From positions 17,484,001-17,548,000 of the forward strand of contig NC_071331.1 of NCBI RefSeq assembly GCF_010183535.1: 64,000 nucleotides of DNA. Reading direction: 5' to 3'. This document shows positions 49,161-62,332 of the stretch, piece after piece. The stretch is from Caenorhabditis remanei (Eukaryota > Nematoda > Chromadorea > Rhabditida > Rhabditidae). A program made the translations under genes and the position numbers. Each line of letters opens with the position of its first letter. Position 1 is the first letter of the stretch. The notes below the pieces were generated by a model, which saw only the letters and a program-made list of their open reading frames with translations, did no database searches and was not told the DNA's origin.

Positions 49161-52100
49161 TCAAATGCGAGTGTGCTCATCATCGACCATCATCTTCTCC
49201 GTCAGAACTTCGCCTTCATTCGAGTAATCAGCGTATTCATAATAGAAGATTGCGAGAAGAATGAAAACAAAAATGACGAGAAGCATGATTCCACCGAAAA
49301 CAAACATTTGGACAGCCTGGAACAATTATAGAGATAAGACTTTTTAGGAGAAAAAGAAAATATTTTTCGGGTGTTTTTAGTTGAGGAAAATCTCGTTGTC
49401 ACTGTGCAGAAAAATTATGGGAACGCAGTTTCCTTCTAGAAACTTTCAACTAGACTTTTTGAAAAAAAAACTCACCACATCGGAAAAGATGTTCAACATA
49501 AAAATAATGACAACAATGAGATCGCCGACAGCTGTTGTGAACAACCAAAGTGCTTGAACCACTGATTTCAATTGAGGTGATGCTTCAGAATACGCGAATT
49601 CCAGACCAGTTATACTGAACATGACTTCTCCGGCAGTGATGATCACGTATTGAGGTATTTGCCAGAGAATACTTACTCGATTGTGGCAAACGAGAGATTC
49701 AGTGGTAGCAAGGATCTCCTGAAATTTTTTTTACAGGGCATCCCATCTAAATAAACTCTTACTGAATCTCCATTCGACCTTGTTGAAACTGTAACCAGGT
49801 ACACACCTCCCATATGTTTTTGTTCGATTGATGGAAGCATCAGTGGGATGAATGTCTGGAAATATAGAAGTTGATGTACTACTATTCAAATACTCATGAC
49901 ATACTTTATGACTATCATCGGTATAGAACAACTTATAAGTTCCCGGTTTGGCGTCAACTGTGTCGTAGCTTTTACCATAGTTACTGGAACTTCCGTTGAT
50001 GTAATCATGAACTTCGAGATGGTTGGCTTTGGTCAGAGTGTAGAACTTTCTGGAATCGAGTGGTGAAAAATAATTTATTTTAAAAAACGCACCCTTTCTG
50101 ATTTGGTTTACAGATTATTTCTGTTTCCATGACTTCATTTTTCTCTACTTTACACATCGCAATACTTCCAGAATATCCGTCTGTTCCGTTACACTTTTCC
50201 CATGTGACGTTTGATGGAATTTTATCGCATGGAACGATTAAGTTGATTCTAAAGTGGGACTCGATGAAGTGTCGTATCCATCTTGAACTTACCCAATTCC
50301 AAACTCTCCATTCCCACTTTTCGGCTTCTGAGGATTCACTGAATTGTATGTCCATCCGTTTGGAGAGAGAGTCAAAACGTAGGAAGTGGCTGAGGCAAAT
50401 GTCGGATTGGCAGTGAACTTTGGACAGTTTGGAGAGGTACTGAATTCAGTTTATGGTTGAGACAAGACCATGATTATATATCGACTCACTTATCAAATGT
50501 AATGTTTGGCTGGAACACAGTTGACCCGGTGAAACTGATTGGTTTGGTTACAAGATCTTCTGGGTTGATTCCCTGAATGTTTTGATAAGAGAATTGAGTT
50601 TTGATAAGAGAACTCTACCGTTTTACTCAATATATCGAATGGTTCTCTTCCATCAATTTGAACTTTGAAATCACAAGTTGGGAGAGTGTTAATAATAGTC
50701 AAGTGAGCTTCATTTGCAGCTGGCAAGTATGGAAGAGAAGACTGAAAATTCCAGCTTTTGCTCAACTCGAACTGGGAGTACTTACGTTAACAAATAACTG
50801 AACAACTCCGCAAACGAAGAATGCCAGGGCTGTCAGCACTCCTCCGCATCCCATTTTTCGAAGCATTCTGAAAATATTCATAGTCTGTTTTCAGCCAACC
50901 TAGCTAAACTCACGTCAACTCGAACCCACATTTCTCGATGGCTGGATAGACAAGCGATTGAAAAATCGGAATAAAGAATAAGATCAAAAAAGCATTGAGA
51001 ACACCCATTTGATCTGGAAGAATCTCCCATCCCCATACATTTGCATCCATTCCAATCGCTTGAAGTACCCACGTGGATCCTTGTTGATCGTAAAGAGCCC
51101 AGAACATTGGAACTGGAATCATCATGACCATCACGCGGAAGAGTTGTTTGATGTCTTGAATGTATCTTCTTTGGGCACAATTCCCATGAAGAGCTTTGCA
51201 TTCTGGAGACATTGCACAGTCGTGTCCGTCGAGAGAGTATTCAAGCCAATGAGCACGATGATGGGTTGAAGAGGAAGTGGCTTTGTTTCGGAGAGCTGTC
51301 TGCAATTTCATTTTGTTGGAATGTCTGAATTTTTTTCGACTTACTGCAATAGTTCCAATAACTCTGAAGATGATATTTTCCTTTGGTGGAACTTTTTTGT
51401 ACCAATAACTTCCAGACATAAATACCACTGAAAATTTTGATTATCAGAATTTTTATGCCGAACTCCACTCACACGTGGCAACGATCATCAAAAAAGCTGG
51501 AATTCCAAAAGCAAGAGGATAGCAAGAATCGCCTCCGAAACAGGACATTGCTGAAAATAATTGTTCTAGTCTAATAACTCAAAATTGAAGAAAAACTCAC
51601 ATCTCATAATTGGAGTCAAGAACATGGAGATAAGAGATCCAGCATTGATTGAAAAGTAAAACATTGAGAAGAAAATTGAGATCATTCTGGTGTAATGAGC
51701 AGGGAATTGATCACCTCCGAATGCAGAGACACATGGTTTGATACCTCCTGTACCGAGACCGACTATCAGGAGACCAAGCAGGTCTAGGAATCTGAAAAAT
51801 GAGATAGAGATAGGATACCAAATGAGTTGATGTGTAGAGCTTACGGATGATGAGAACTCTCACTTGGCGCAATCGAAGAGAACGCAAGAAGAATTTGACC
51901 GCAGGAGTAGAAAATAGAGACGAAAAAGATTGTCCTAAAAGAGAAATTAGTCTTAAAAGAATATTCTTTTGAAAAACTTACCAGAACTTTCCGATGTATC
52001 CATCAGCAAGAATCGAACCAAGAAGAGGAGAAGTGTAACAGATTACGGTAAATGCATGGAAAAGTACTGTACTTGAGGATTGTGTGAATCCGAGGATGTT

Positions 52101-52552
52101 GAAGAAGTAGAGAGTCAAGACGGCTGAAAATGAACATGTATTTAAAATTGGAGGCCAATTATGGGGATCGTTCTTCTTTTTGAGCAGATGCTCCGGAATA
52201 ATAGAAAGCCACAAAAATATTGAAGTTATCAAAACCAATATCGAAATTATAACTTTTAATCAACTAGGCGACTGAAATCTGCTTCTGGATCGGACCTTTC
52301 AAAGCTCTCACTAGCCTAAAATTAGCCTCTTTTTTCGAATATTTACCTCTCATTCCGTAGAAACTGAATCTCTCGCATAGCTCATTTCCAACAATCAGAA
52401 AAGTCTGCTTAGGCCATTTCTTGATCATTTCTCCCCATGTCTGAAATCAACAGAAACCGGTTATTATCAACCTGATATCAAAAACTTACGGTGGGTTGAT
52501 GGTCAACTGGTGACCCGGGTCGGGGGTCATTTTGAAGGTGAGTGGCACCCAT
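49161..52552 (-). CDS. pept-2: proton-coupled oligopeptide transporter (POT/SLC15, pept-2-like)
   Basis: Seventeen exons join in phase to 784 residues; from the 5' end: 52490-52552, 52347-52440, 51982-52123, 51845-51934, 51601-51791, 51473-51550, 51345-51427, 50914-51299, 50786-50867, 50619-50741, 50490-50572, 50293-50439, 50093-50248, 49905-50049, 49763-49855, 49476-49718 and 49161-49316. Helix 1 carries the proton-coupling ExxERF motif (residues 41-46, [13 protein letters not shown]). [20 protein letters not shown] and [19 protein letters not shown] are POT signatures. A large Cys-containing extracellular loop lies between about residues 390 and 590, as in animal PEPT proteins. It should import di- and tripeptides with H+ across the plasma membrane. 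The length is close to the roughly 785 residues I recall for C. elegans PEPT-2 and shorter than PEPT-1 (about 835). The symbol rests on that and on the SWEET and ZIP neighbours. A Cys-rich insert lies between helices 6 and 7. Confidence 0.9.
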
Positions 52553-55500
52553 ATACGGTTTACACGAAACAACAAATTACTGAAGAAGAGGGCATTTGAT
52601 GTTGGGAGAAGAAAACAAGAAGAAGACGATTCAGAAGGAAGAAGACGAATTCAGATGAGAAGAGGCCACCACCACACGAATATTTTTTGGTTGGTTACAC
52701 ACGCGTAGTAGTACATATGGTATAGGAGAAAGGTTCTCTTCACTACTCACCTCTGTCATATTTAAACCTGTTTCGGAATGAGGGTCGAGAATTCAGATGA
52801 CATGAGGAGGAGGGAAACATTGTGTATTCATGAGGGCGAGGAAAGACAAGGAAACATGATGATGATTGTGGTGTTTATGATGGTAGAGGAGGGGGAAAAA
52901 GAAGATGGAGAAGCTGTGATTTGATAGGGGAAAACGAAGTTTTATGGGTTCCGAGAGAAAAGGGAAAAAACGGGAATTTTACCATATTTTAATGGGAAGA
53001 GAAAGTTCGGAGAAGATCAATTTTCAAACTAGAATGTTAAGGGTTCAGCTTCAGAAAATTGAAAAAAAATTAGCACTACAAAACTAGAATTTATTATTCT
53101 GAGCATGAGTTATCTAGTTATGATTTCATACTGTGGAATTTTCGCTCTACCGTAACGGGAAACCATGCGAAAGAAAAGCAGAGAAAAAAGGACTTTTGGG
53201 AAGACGGAAGTTGTGAAAACCCAGTTGTATTATTACAGTACCCAAAGCTACTCTACCGATATAAAATTTTGAAATGTCATTTTTCTGCAGTTTATGCATT
53301 TTTATACCTCAATAGGGCGCAATTAAAAAAATAGGGAATGCTCTTTAGAAAATCTTTGTGAATTGCAGGAAAATAGAGGACTGAAACGGTTTCCTAGCCC
53401 CTTCCCAAATGACCGATTTGAAACTTTTTGATTCTTTTTAACTTTTCTAATTTTCTAGTAGAAGTAACCTGTTTCAGAACGATTTCTCTCCCTACCCGTT
53501 CATTCGTTTTTTCGTCTGTATTGACCTAGAAAACAGTTCGTCGAACAACATCAACCACCATCATGTCTCAAACAGCTCACCACATTTACAACCGAATAAA
53601 ACGCGTTTTTTTCTCCCGAAATACTATGTTTGACAGTAGAAATGGGATGAAAAAAGAGAATTTGAACTGTACTATGAAGTGGAAAAGAATTCATGAATAT
53701 TCAAATGGGTTTTCTCTTTTTTTCAACCGACGAACTTTATATTACTGGGAATTTTTTACTTTTTTGGGAGATTTGAAATGAGAAACGAAAGGGAAATGGA
53801 ATGTCTAATTTGTATTGTTTTTTGCGTGTTGAAGACAGGGAATGAGTCAATTTTTGGAGTGCATACAGGCAGGTAACAATCAGATAAAACCTCAAAAACG
53901 GGAGGAACTAAAAAACAAAATAAATGAATAACAATATGGAACAGGAAGGAGAGAAACACACTGACTGAACATCGCCTTTATCTTTTATTTTCTTTTTTTG
54001 AAGACCAATAAGAGAAAAAAGGAGAAAATGACAACAATTTTAGAAGGACACGACTGAAAACGAGGCGATTCGAAGTAGATGGAAATTGCGGGCAATTTGA
54101 ACAAACTGTTTCTGAAATACAGTGTCCCCTCCCGCCCCATCTTTCGTTTCTTTTTTCTGAGAAGAAGAAAGAACGAATTCAAAAAAGAAGGAAATGGTAT
54201 GTTGCCAAATTGTGCAATTACAGTGGAATGTGTTCTTCGTTTTGTTAGGTTGAATTGAAGAAATTGGAAGGAATTGTACAGGAAAAAAGAGAGAAGAATA
54301 GAGTTACAGGTTGGAATGTATGCATGTCATCCTTGACAATACTTTCGGAATAAAAGAGAAAAAGAAAAACAGAAGTTTAGAATAAATTGTGGTGTGGACT
54401 TTTTGAACTCGCCGGGGTGGGTAGGTACTCTTGAACTTGTTACAGATCCCTCGTTATGTGACATACAATCATAGTTAATTATTCTCAATTAAAAACCACA
54501 AACTTGTAACGGTCTGGGCCGAAATTGGAGTTTTTCTCGGCCCGGCGTTTAAAATTCAAAAATTAGTTTGGAAAATCACAATTCCTGAGAGTTTTTGACG
54601 AGTGCTAGACAAGAAAAATGAATTTTTTTTAATGAAAAAAAGGATTTCTCTATTCTCAGATTAATTATTTGAATTTTTCTGAAAAGAAATGTTACTTAAT
54701 GAACGTTAATAATTGCAGCTTGATAATTCTGTACTGGTTCAACAACTGAAACATCCTAATTGTTTTTATCATAAGGCGTTGGTTCTAACCAACAGAAACT
54801 TCGAAGAGATAAAGATAAGTTGGATATCTTCAGTAGATAGATACCAAAAATAGGTTGAACGTTCGTGAAATGCCAATGTTGAAAAAAGATGAAAAACAGA
54901 AAGAATATTTTGAACAAGTTGCAGTGCGCAATAATCTTGTTCACATTTTGCGTACATGAAATCACAAAAAAAGAGTGACAAGTTTTGGAAACTGATGAGA
55001 AAATTGTCAAAGTATGAGGGTGCGCATTGTCCTAATTGAGAATATGGTAACATGAATTCGCTCTGATCATAAAGTTTTTCGGCAGACTCAAAAAGAACAC
55101 ATCTGAGAGTATTAGAAGAAAACAGTTAGAATCTAGTTTTCAAGCAACTAAGCTCCTTAACGACAAACACCATGATTACGGTAATGACAAGAAATCAAGC
55201 TCCCACGTGGTTACGATCCAAGTGGGAAATGTGTCAAAACTGCTTCCTGGGCAGGGAGCGCGAGAAATTGTTTGTTTGAGTTGGGTTCCTTCTTTTTTCT
55301 CTCCGGACGGACAGTAATCAAACATTCAAAAGAAGAAAAAAGAAGAAGCAAGCGGATCTTTTTGCACTGACCAACACAGTCTATGCAAATATTTTGGACG
55401 GTTGGAACAGAAAAATACTGAAAAGTACGTTAAGTTAGGTATTTGAAGAAGTGTGAATGATAAACAAGTGGGAAGTGAGGGAAAGTCATAAGGAGTTGGC

Positions 55501-56416
55501 TCAGTTTATAAAAATGAAAAGTTTATCCAGATGGTTGAAATGTGTGGGTGAATCTGTTGGTGCACTTTGCACAAGACATGGTTGAATGGTCTCGGGTGGA
55601 TTGGAGAATTGTTTAAGATTGATTCAGCTAACTGGAATATTGTCCCATCTTAGAAAAAATATTCATCTGGAAAAGAAAGTTATTCAAATATCAACCCAAA
55701 AATTATATTTGTAAATTGATGATCCTTGGTTTCAGTAGCTCAAAAACGGTTCTGAAACTACCGGCTATCGCGAAGAATTTTACTTCTAAACGTTCATCGA
55801 AGCAACATTTCATGTCACGAACGCCACCACTCTGAGTAAAATCAGCCCACGATGTGCATCAATTCAAGACACAATAGAAATTGTACTATCTCTTACTGAA
55901 AATTTTGATAAATGTGCTGGCATTTCGTTCTATTCAACTTTTACCTTTTTCACAAATATTCATACAATTTTGATCTGATTCTGGCCAAAGTGTGAGATAT
56001 CCGAATTTCCTGATTTTCTGTTACCAAATTTCGTACTTTTGACAATCAAAAATCTCCAATATTGAATGTGTTCCAACTCATTAAAACGTTTTGATTGAAA
56101 CATAAATCGGTTGAACTCTGGCATATTTTCTTTTCACAGAAACTCATGACTCACTCCAATTTATGAGCTGCCGACTTCGTATTCCTTCCGAAATTCTGTT
56201 CAATCAGGATGTAAAACTCCGTTTCCATTATCACAATTACATATTTAAGTTGATTAGTCACCAACAACAGTTAACCGAAAGGATCAAAGTTTTGCAAAAA
56301 CTACGTCCGAAACCACAACATTTGTCCAAGTTTAATGTTTCAGATGATAAGCTCATCTTCCTTTTTTCCGTCCACTATATATTCTTATCAGTTTTCTCTC
56401 TAAACACTATTTTACT
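52553..56416. other. intergenic region between the peptide transporter and calpain-like genes
   Basis: The two genes are divergent, so both 5' regions lie here. A partial GCGCTCTA-family copy is at about 53142-53165. An open frame at 56163-56420 directly precedes the calpain-like start but lacks splice sites that would join it. Nothing else is supported. Confidence 0.45.
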
Positions 56417-57688
56417 ATGACTTTCTATGAAGACCCTGAATTTCCGATAAAAGGAAATACCAAGAGACCGCATGACCTGGTTGCATTCCCAAAGTTTTTT
56501 GGATTGAATTTCAATACTTCTCGACGAGATGATTGGAGAACCCATTTCGAGCGGAGAACTGAGATAAATGGGACACATGCTGGATTCTTTCTTGTTGCTG
56601 TTTCCAGTCTTACCAAAGATTTGATCAGTTTTCATAAAATTGTGGAAGAGCAAAGTTTCGATGAACGTGAATATACAGGTCAGTTTTTTTGAAGATTATA
56701 ATGCAACGTGGTTTTTCAAACTTTTATTTGATCGAAGTTTAATAGAATTGCTTCACGAACTGACCGCTTATAACACTTATCTATTGACATAACTTATCAA
56801 AAGTAGACAAATAACTTTTTTTTATTTCTTTCAGGAAAGTTTCACTTCAAATTTTACGATGAAACGCGACAATTAAAAACGATAGAAATTGATGATCGTC
56901 TACCAATAAAACCTTGTGGAGCATTACAGTATGCTCAAAAAGTGGACGATGTATTTTGGTATCCTCTGATGGAAAAGGCTTATGCTAAGTGAGTGATATT
57001 TCATTGAAGATTTTACACTAATAGACCTTCACACATAGTGTTTTGGGACGAAAATAGAAGAAATTCGGACTTTTATTACCGAAAAGTTGCCAAAAAGTTT
57101 TCGGCGTTTCTAATTGTAAAAGATTTTACTTTAATTGCGTATAATTTCAGATTCTGTGGAGGTTACGAGCAAATTGAGACTGGTCTTCTCATAAAATCCA
57201 TGTTTCACGTAACAGGAAGAAATCCGGAATGGTTCGACAATGGAGCTGAATCATGTCTTCCGTTCAATGCAGAAGGCATTTATTCTAATCTTCGAAATCT
57301 AATTGAAAAGAAAATAATATTGGTTTGCAAACTGAGAAATCCAGAAGAAAATAATCAATCGTATGGAAGTGGATTCACTATCATTGATGTGACTGAAAAG
57401 AGAAGAATATCGAATGACGGAATACTTGAACCAAGGAAATTTGTGCAGCTTCGACATCCATCTGGAAAGATTCCAGAGAGTATGATGGCTGATATGGGAA
57501 TATATGAACTCACTTCGCTGGGAGAAGGACTGATGGACACTGAGAAGTTTGTAAATCAGATGCAATGCGTGTATTCAGTTGATATGTCAATGCATCAATT
57601 GAGAAGATCTCCTGGTTTGGATGCTTTTATTCCGTTCATTCCTGAAGAAGAAAACCCGAGAGTTAACTACCATAGAGCAAAACATTGA
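56417..57688 (+). CDS. calpain-like protease-domain protein, catalytically dead
   Basis: Three exons (56417-56678, 56835-56988, 57151-57688) join in phase to 317 residues, matching only the calpain protease core (CysPc). FYEDPEFP opens it as in calpains. TIEIDDRLPIK and FWYPLMEKAYAKFCGGYE correspond to the highly conserved VDDxLPT and FWxALLEKAYAKxxGxYE blocks. The catalytic positions have changed. The GDCW motif is AGFF (residues 55-58), so Cys is Phe; the GHAY motif is GSGF; and the RNPWG motif reads RHPSG. No EF-hand (penta-EF) domain follows. The product is therefore expected to be a non-protease with a binding or regulatory role. Enzymatically dead calpain-like proteins are known in nematodes. 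The start is the first in-frame ATG after a CAG-ending acceptor at about 56390; an upstream exon is possible. AATAAA lies 38 bases after the stop. Confidence 0.8.
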
Positions 57689-57725
57689 GAATTTGTGTGT
57701 GTCTAATTTCATAGTACAATTAATG

Positions 57726-57731
57726 AATAAA
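57726..57731 (+). terminator. polyadenylation signal of the calpain-like gene
   Basis: AATAAA lies 38 bases after the TGA at 57686-57688. A strong acceptor (TTCTTTCAG, ending at 57785) follows 54 bases later, resembling operon spacing. Confidence 0.5.
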
Positions 57732-57785
57732 TTTATTAGGTTTAAAGTTTAAACTGTTGATCCCTTTTTTACTTTCTTCTTTCAG

Positions 57786-58597
57786 ACACTTCCTATTTTC
57801 AAAGAGTAAGGAATTCTATTCTGGGAAACTCGCCACTTATAATCGTATCTTTTCCGAATGTTGTCGGACTGTGTCTTCATTTTTATTAGCTCCAATTCAA
57901 AAAGTACAGCCATGCAACTTTCGAAAATCGTGTGCAGAAGATAGACGATTCTGGAAAAAAAAACTGGAAAAAAAGATGAAATGGGCAAGAATGTTCAAAA
58001 GATCAAAAATGGTTTTGACTGAAATGGTAAGGCGGAGGACTTTTCGAGCTCTTCTGCTCCGATCCACAGTAAGCATAGTTGTCCGGATTCCGGGCTTTTT
58101 TTATTCCGTTTCCGGATTCCGGATTCCGGATTTTGAAAATTTTATTCCGGTTCCGGATTCCGATTCCGAAAAATAAAAACAGTACTTCTATTCCGGTGTT
58201 GGTCTTTAAAAGTAGTTTCAAACTTCATTTATCATTAAAAACATTTTTAAAAAAGGACTTGGTCTTGCAAACTTACCAAATCATTCGGAGTTCTGGATTC
58301 CGAAATTCCCGGATCCGAGTTATTTATTATTCCGGTTCCGAATTCCGTAAATCGAAAAATATCATTCCGTAAAACTATGACAGTAAGTCACTACCCTAAA
58401 ATATCAAAACAATCAGTGGCAGATTTTGAACAGGATACAAATAAATCTGATGATGATTGAAGATGAAGTGTTTCAAAAAGTATGTTGTACATAGATATTA
58501 CGAACTCAACTTTCCAATCAGATAAAAGTTTGAGATCTGTTTCGAATCAATATTCTTTCAGCTTCCCAGTATATTGAGAAGTGCATGGAAAACTTAA
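57786..58597 (+). CDS. candidate small gene downstream of the calpain-like gene
   Basis: Three exon-like blocks fit one phase. 57786-58026 lies between TTCTTTCAG and GTAAGG, 58417-58479 between AATCAG and GTATGT, and 58562-58597 between TTCTTTCAG and a TAA. The first encodes a Cys- and Lys-rich stretch (SECCRTVSSF, then KKKLEKKMKWARMFKRSK). The second encodes an amphipathic helix (LNRIQINLMMIEDEVF), and the last ends ILRSAWKT. The first block begins mid-codon and has no early in-frame ATG, so its 5' end is unsettled. It could be an alternative 3' end of the calpain-like gene, an operon partner using a later ATG, or a remnant. I recognise no family. Confidence 0.35.
58080..58372. repeat. TTCCGGATTCCGGA-rich imperfect repeat
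   Basis: Two clusters (about 58080-58195 and 58285-58372) contain many copies of TTCCGGATTCCG and of ATTCCGGTTCCG variants, separated by about 90 unrelated bases. The unit is nearly self-complementary, so each cluster can fold on itself. It lies in the intron between the first two blocks of the candidate gene. Confidence 0.7.
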
Positions 58598-61500
58598 AGC
58601 TCCATTGTTGCAGTTTTTCACTTCATTTTACAAGTACGAAATACGATTTCCTACGATTCCCAAGTGATAACAGAGTTTCCAATTCTGTAGGTTTTATCAC
58701 TTGAATGTTTCATCCCCATGCCCTTTTTGCTATTTCTTTTCCCCATTTGATACTGATATTTCTGGTGATTGATGCTATCTTCTTCTAATTTTTTCATCAA
58801 AAATAAATGTTTTTGTTTCAATAAAAACGCTTCCAAAGTCACAACAACCACACTAAAATTCCAACAAAACATCTTCTCAATATATCTTTTTTCTCATTTG
58901 CAACGATACAATATCGATATATTTCAATTTGTTTTTGATCTGCTTGATTACTGATTCGTTCCCTTTTCCCTTCTTTTTCTTTTTGATTCCACGTCATCTC
59001 ACCTTGAATTCTCTCGTTTTCTATTTATTCTGTCGGTGGCTATCACTCCATTCCACGTCTTCTTCATCGTTTTTCCCTGTTATCATAGTGACCCCACACC
59101 GTTTTGTCGAGTACGTCGCGCACCCAAAACTGATAAGAAAAAGAAAAAGAAAGGAGAAGATGGATCCAGTTTTGGACCCCTATCTACTCCATTCCCTTCG
59201 TCTAGTGTCGTTTTTGTTTGTCCTCTGGCCATGTGCCAACTAAATACAGTACATGTGTCAATTGGTGTCTCAAAAAGAGAAAGATCACAACAAATATGGG
59301 GATGACTTCTGAAGATCGTCGGTGAAATTGATCTAATTTGAGTTCTCGGGCAGCAAAAATAGAATAAACTTTCTGGCTTTTTTCACGGAAAATAGGCAGT
59401 TGACATGTATCGAAGACACCAGGAATGAACCAGAGAACAATGAGCCATAAACAAAAACATACTAAGAGATCAGTCTGGATTCAGAGACATTCACGTGAAT
59501 CCCCTGATGACTTCTGAATTATTTCAGTTTCAGCAATTTACAGTACCTAGATCAAAGGACAATTTTTGATTACACAGTTGCTTCCCCTTCTTCTCAAGAG
59601 TGTAATACCTTGAAAAGTAAAAGTTGAAGCATCTTGCCCCCATCGAATGATATCATTCCAATTACCCACCCTTTGCAGATATTTTAAACAGGGCGCGGCT
59701 CTCGAAGTAGATCAAAAACTGTGGTCCATCATTTGGTCATATTTCAATTCTTGTTTTCTTCCCGCAAACAAGATGGACAGTCAAGTAAGACGGATTCAGA
59801 AGTACCCATATGGTTTCACCTGATGGACACAAAGAAGAATTGTGAATTGTGAAAACATTGAAATCGTTGATGGAACTGCACGTCTTCTTCTAAGCATCTA
59901 TCACGAGGCTATCTGAATGAAAAGAAAAATAATGGGGAGAATTGATAGTAGTGGCATGTGGTTTAGTGGTTAGAACGGGAGAGAAAGATTCTGGACGAAA
60001 ATTTATGAGGATGACGTTTCGATTGATACCGTACCTAGAACTGATAGCTAGTTATCGTATACTTCAGACATCGGAAAATAGTTTTATAACGATCTCTCTG
60101 AAGATTTATGTTTTGAATTTCATTTCTGATGATGTTTAGTAAAAACACCACGGAACCTAGAGTGTACTAGACTCTGGTATTTGTATCGAATCACGTAAAA
60201 CAATATTTCTTCTGACGTGGTAAGATCCGAAATTCACAAAATCCTAAATTAAAGGAAAATCCCATCCAACTTCAGGTCTTTTGATTTGTCAGTTGGCAAT
60301 TTGTTGATCACGCCGACCTTATGTAACTAACTAGAAATAGCTCTTACAAAAAATAGGATCCCAAAGCAACTAAGAAAATCATTATCCAATACGCGAATAC
60401 CCCATCAGAACCCATCCGGTTAGGTCCATTATCATGCCCTTCTCCAAACATTAATCAACCAAGAAAAGGTACAATACTACTTATTTGCCAATGAGTAACA
60501 AATATTATGTCACTACCGGAAACACTAAAAAAAGAAGATACAATAGAATAACCCCTGAATCAAAATACGCACCTATCCACCCCACAGTTCGTTAAGTTCT
60601 CATTTGTCCCCAACTGGACCAGTCCTTGATCTCAATATCACTTCCCTTTAGTCTTCGACAGACAACCGTACTCTAACCATAAAAAAGAGATGAAGAAGGT
60701 GTCATAAATTACAAATTCTCTCTCAATTTCTTCTCCATGTGATAAGTACTTTCATCTTCACATGGCCGGTACACGTGCAGTCTTCTTCAGTCTATCTTCA
60801 GTGATATTTTAGATGACGTTGACTGCCCAGAATTCGTCCACTTCTTCTCCATTTCTTTTTTCGGTGTTTGTTATGTCTTCTTGTGATATAAGCCATTCCG
60901 AATGAAGTCGTTTAACGAGGGCATATGTTCTTCTGACGTAACTTCTTATCAGTGATTGACAACGAGAGCAACGAGCATTGGCAAACAACTTGTCTTGTCG
61001 TGTTTTCCTATTACGTACTAGTTGGTCTCTTCACACTCCACAATCTGGCAGTTACGAATTAACTAGCAACAAAAAAACAATGGACTAGACATCTCTGGAA
61101 GAGAGATAATTCGGCCATGAAGCATTGTTTGAACTGATATGACGCTTTATCTCAACTACTTGCAAAAACTTTTCCATCACGGGCGGTTTGGTTATAAATC
61201 ATGGAGAGGGATTCGTATCGCCTTCCTTCTGATCACCAATGATTTCATCGCGCTTTTCTTCATTATATACATATTTTCCCTCTTTTGTTTATTGTTTATA
61301 AGAGAACACTTCATGTCTAGAATTATACGTTTATTACAGTAAGAATCGATTCTAGAAATTGTTTGAATGATGAGGAAGGTGGGGTGGTGAGGTGGAGAGA
61401 CTACTGATTGATAATGGGAAGGTGAGGGTTACGGTAGGATACGTGACTTTTCAGAGAATCTCAGGGCGCGCTTGGATGGTTCAACAGGGATGAGTCTAAA

Positions 61501-62332
61501 CTATGAAGTCTCATACTAGGAGAATACTTTCAGAAATGTCCCAGCATGTTTCAAAGATTCTGAACCTTTCAGACGGAAATTTAGAATACAGGCAAGAACC
61601 GATCCGCGGTTTTGGGGAAAATTGGGTTTTGGTTTAACTAGCGTTGAATACTGTTGGTTTTGTTCTGCCGGAAACATCTCCGCGCTCTCGTCTTCTTGAG
61701 TTAAACAGACTGTAAGACATCTAAATTTTCCCCAAGTTTTCAGAACCAAAAAACAGTTTTGGTTTGGTTTTTTAGCCTTTGAAACCTTGAATTGTTTGTA
61801 CCTAAACATTTTTGAAACGATTCGAAAACACAGATTCTCCAACAACAATTCAGAAACCGCACGTCTTCAAGCAGATTTTTTCTGTATCCTAGATTCTTCA
61901 CACGGACTCTGAGCTCCTTTTTATTCAGATGTCTTCCGAATTCTCCGACTACCGTACTATAGATGACCACAACGATTTGAGCTGCCACTGACTGGTCATT
62001 CTGTTTTCTCATTTCAGTTTTCTAGAATAACGGTCTACTATTTGCATGAGTCATACGAATAGTCATACAGCTCACGAAAAGGCTCAGAGATCTCAGTTGA
62101 GAAACTCTTTTCAATTGGATACAATTAGAGAAAGAGACCGAACACAATACACACTCTGTAGATGGAGACATATGCCCCTCCTTCTCTCCGCCGAAGGTCT
62201 CTCTCAAAAAAGATGGGCGGAGCGAGACATTGAGATGATACAAAAGTGAGTGAGAGTCGATCGGAAGGGGCCAGTCTTCTGCCTATTTTCTGTTAACAAG
62301 TGCCTTCTAGCACACTCGACTCTCAGAACATC
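58598..62332. other. intergenic region upstream of the SWEET gene
   Basis: Unique sequence with no supported gene. A TGGTTTAGTGGTTAGAAC stretch near 59957 looks like a tRNA A box but has no B box. A hydrophobic frame at 61139-61342 has no splice sites or family resemblance. The last 300 bases before the ATG are the likely promoter region. Confidence 0.4.

Noticed and set aside
52145..52260. Extension of the peptide transporter frame past exon 3
   Set aside because: It is intron read-through; the acceptor at 52123 and the ExxERF exon fit the family in the proper phase.
59950..60000. tRNA-like TGGTTTAGTGGTTAGAAC
   Set aside because: Resembles an A box but no B box (GGTTCGANTCC) or acceptor stem follows within tRNA length.
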